Shown one piece after another: positions 5,124-5,573 of a DNA stretch of 5,573 nt. The stretch is from Candidatus Nanohalarchaeota archaeon (GTDB lineage: Archaea > EX4484-52 > B79-G9). A program made the translations under genes and the position numbers. The DNA lies in assembly GCA_017610525.1 (NCBI GenBank), contig JAFCBW010000082.1:1-5573 (forward strand), given 5' to 3'. Below the pieces are notes generated by a model. That model had not been told where the DNA came from, ran no database searches, and saw only the letters and a program-made list of their open reading frames with translations. Position 1 is the first letter of the stretch. The number at the start of each line of letters is the position of its first letter.

Positions 5124-5357
5124 ATGGATGATGTTGAGGTTATTGAGTCTGGCGATGATGGCATTGCTGATGAGATCAGGAAGAGGATGAAGCTTATTGA
5201 TGGTAAGCTGAATGAGATACGGGTCATTCGAGCGGAGATTAGGGAGCTTAATAAGAAGAAGGTGCGCAAGAGACCGATTACTATTCGCGTGCCTGCGGAT
5301 AAGAGGGATGAGATCAAGAAGAGGATTGAGGAGATTATGGGGGAGTATGATGGGTAG
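5124..5357 (+). CDS. 77-residue charged coiled-coil protein, function unknown
   Basis: I do not recognise this family. The protein is highly charged. Residues 1-13 are acidic. About 14-46 are predicted coiled coil, with Ile/Leu/Val at heptad-like spacing among Lys, Arg and Glu. A basic patch KKKVRKR (44-50) is followed by PITIRVPADKRDEIKKRIEE (51-70), a likely strand plus helix. That last part recalls the strand and first helix of ribbon-helix-helix proteins, but the chain ends before a second helix. The frame stays open further left to an ATG at 4992, but that stretch lies antisense inside the hydrolase gene and encodes atypical Cys/Trp-rich sequence. The ATG at 5124 lies 28 bp after a TATA box and begins the charged region, so it is preferred. 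There is no ribosome site, consistent with a leaderless mRNA. It could bind nucleic acid through the basic patch. Confidence 0.7.
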   Translation: MDDVEVIESGDDGIADEIRKRMKLIDGKLNEIRVIRAEIRELNKKKVRKRPITIRVPADKRDEIKKRIEEIMGEYDG

Positions 5358-5373
5358 ATTTCTGGCAGTTATG

Positions 5374-5406
5374 TTTTTTGGAATTCAAAGACCCATTCTT
5401 TTTTTT
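5374..5406 (+). terminator. Two T-runs downstream of the 77-residue gene
   Basis: Six T at 5374-5379 and eight T at 5399-5406 follow the stop at 5357. Such U-tracts are typical archaeal intrinsic terminators. The second run lies within lysine codons of the convergent antitoxin-like gene, so it may be a by-product of that gene's coding sequence; the first is in the 27-bp gap and is the better candidate. Confidence 0.4.
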
Positions 5407-5573
5407 GCTTTTTCTTCGGTTACAAATTTGCCTTTTTTTATTCGGTCTCTTGCCTTGTTTATTGATTCGATTGTCTCTTTGCTTAGCTTTGGTTCTTTTT
5501 CTATGTTTTTTGCTATGAATAGTATTTTTTTGATGACTTCGTCATAGCTTTCGTTTTTGTATTCCCTGAACAG
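5385..5573 (-). CDS. Antitoxin-like protein, C-terminal part (runs off the window)
   Basis: An open frame enters from the right edge and ends with TGA at 5385-5387, giving 62 residues without a start in the window. Two segments stand out. ESYDEVIKKIL near the left of the fragment resembles the SYDEVI/SFDDVI turn of archaeal VapB-like ribbon-helix-helix antitoxins. The tail SKETIESINKARDRIKKGKF, ending KAKKRMGL, resembles the C-terminus of RelB-type antitoxins that neutralise RelE/ParE toxins. Assignment is by pattern memory, not a search. The usual toxin position, directly downstream, is empty: only 27 bp separate the stop from the convergent 77-residue gene. A partner toxin would have to lie upstream, outside the window, or be missing. 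The Lys/Glu-rich, AAA- and ATA-rich coding makes the + strand very T-rich here. Confidence 0.6.
   Translation of the reverse strand: MFREYKNESYDEVIKKILFIAKNIEKEPKLSKETIESINKARDRIKKGKFVTEEKAKKRMGL

Noticed and set aside
5212..5547. Plus-strand 111-codon frame with a hydrophobic, Phe-rich second half
   Set aside because: The first half is an out-of-frame reading of the 77-residue gene and the second half is the antisense of the lysine-rich antitoxin-like gene; Phe runs are mirror images of AAA lysine codons.

Overview
The window looks like a piece of an archaeal chromosome. Three things point there: an archaeal-type SRP54; AT-rich TATA boxes about 25 bp upstream of start codons with little or no Shine-Dalgarno sequence; and a partial gene resembling archaeal RelB/VapB-type antitoxins. 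The SRP54 GTPase motifs are unusual (GLYGSGKTT, DVWRPAA and DSAGR instead of the common GLQGSGKTT, DTYRPAA and DTAGR). From memory this resembles SRP54 of DPANN lineages such as Woesearchaeota. That placement is an inference and would need a tree.

Layout, left to right: a leaderless-looking srp54 (95-1414, +); a CrtI/protoporphyrinogen-oxidase-like FAD oxidoreductase (1465-2814, -) convergent with it; a 333-bp divergent intergenic region (2815-3147) rich in inverted repeats; a short-form glutamate dehydrogenase (3148-4257, +); a metallo-beta-lactamase-fold hydrolase (4259-5071, -) whose stop codon lies 1 bp from that of the dehydrogenase; a 52-bp divergent spacer with one near-symmetrical TATA box; a 77-residue coiled-coil protein of unknown function (5124-5357, +); and the C-terminal 62 codons of an antitoxin-like gene (5385 to the window end, -).

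Strands alternate gene by gene (+ - + - + -), so there is no operon here and every gene needs its own promoter. The genes do not form an obvious pathway: protein targeting, a prenyl/tetrapyrrole-type redox enzyme, nitrogen/carbon metabolism, a hydrolase and a possible toxin-antitoxin remnant. No mobile element, CRISPR array, rRNA or tRNA was seen.

The part most worth a second look is the 2815-3147 region. It holds a two-tier hairpin (8-bp outer stem, 6-bp inner stem, tetraloop), a second hairpin beside it, a distant 10-bp inverted repeat enclosing both, a cluster of three similar operator-like half-sites just upstream of a strong TATA box, a second TATA box closer to the dehydrogenase start, and a palindrome over the predicted start of the FAD-gene transcript. 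This could be a structured non-coding RNA or leader plus paired operators, but nothing in the sequence alone proves transcription.
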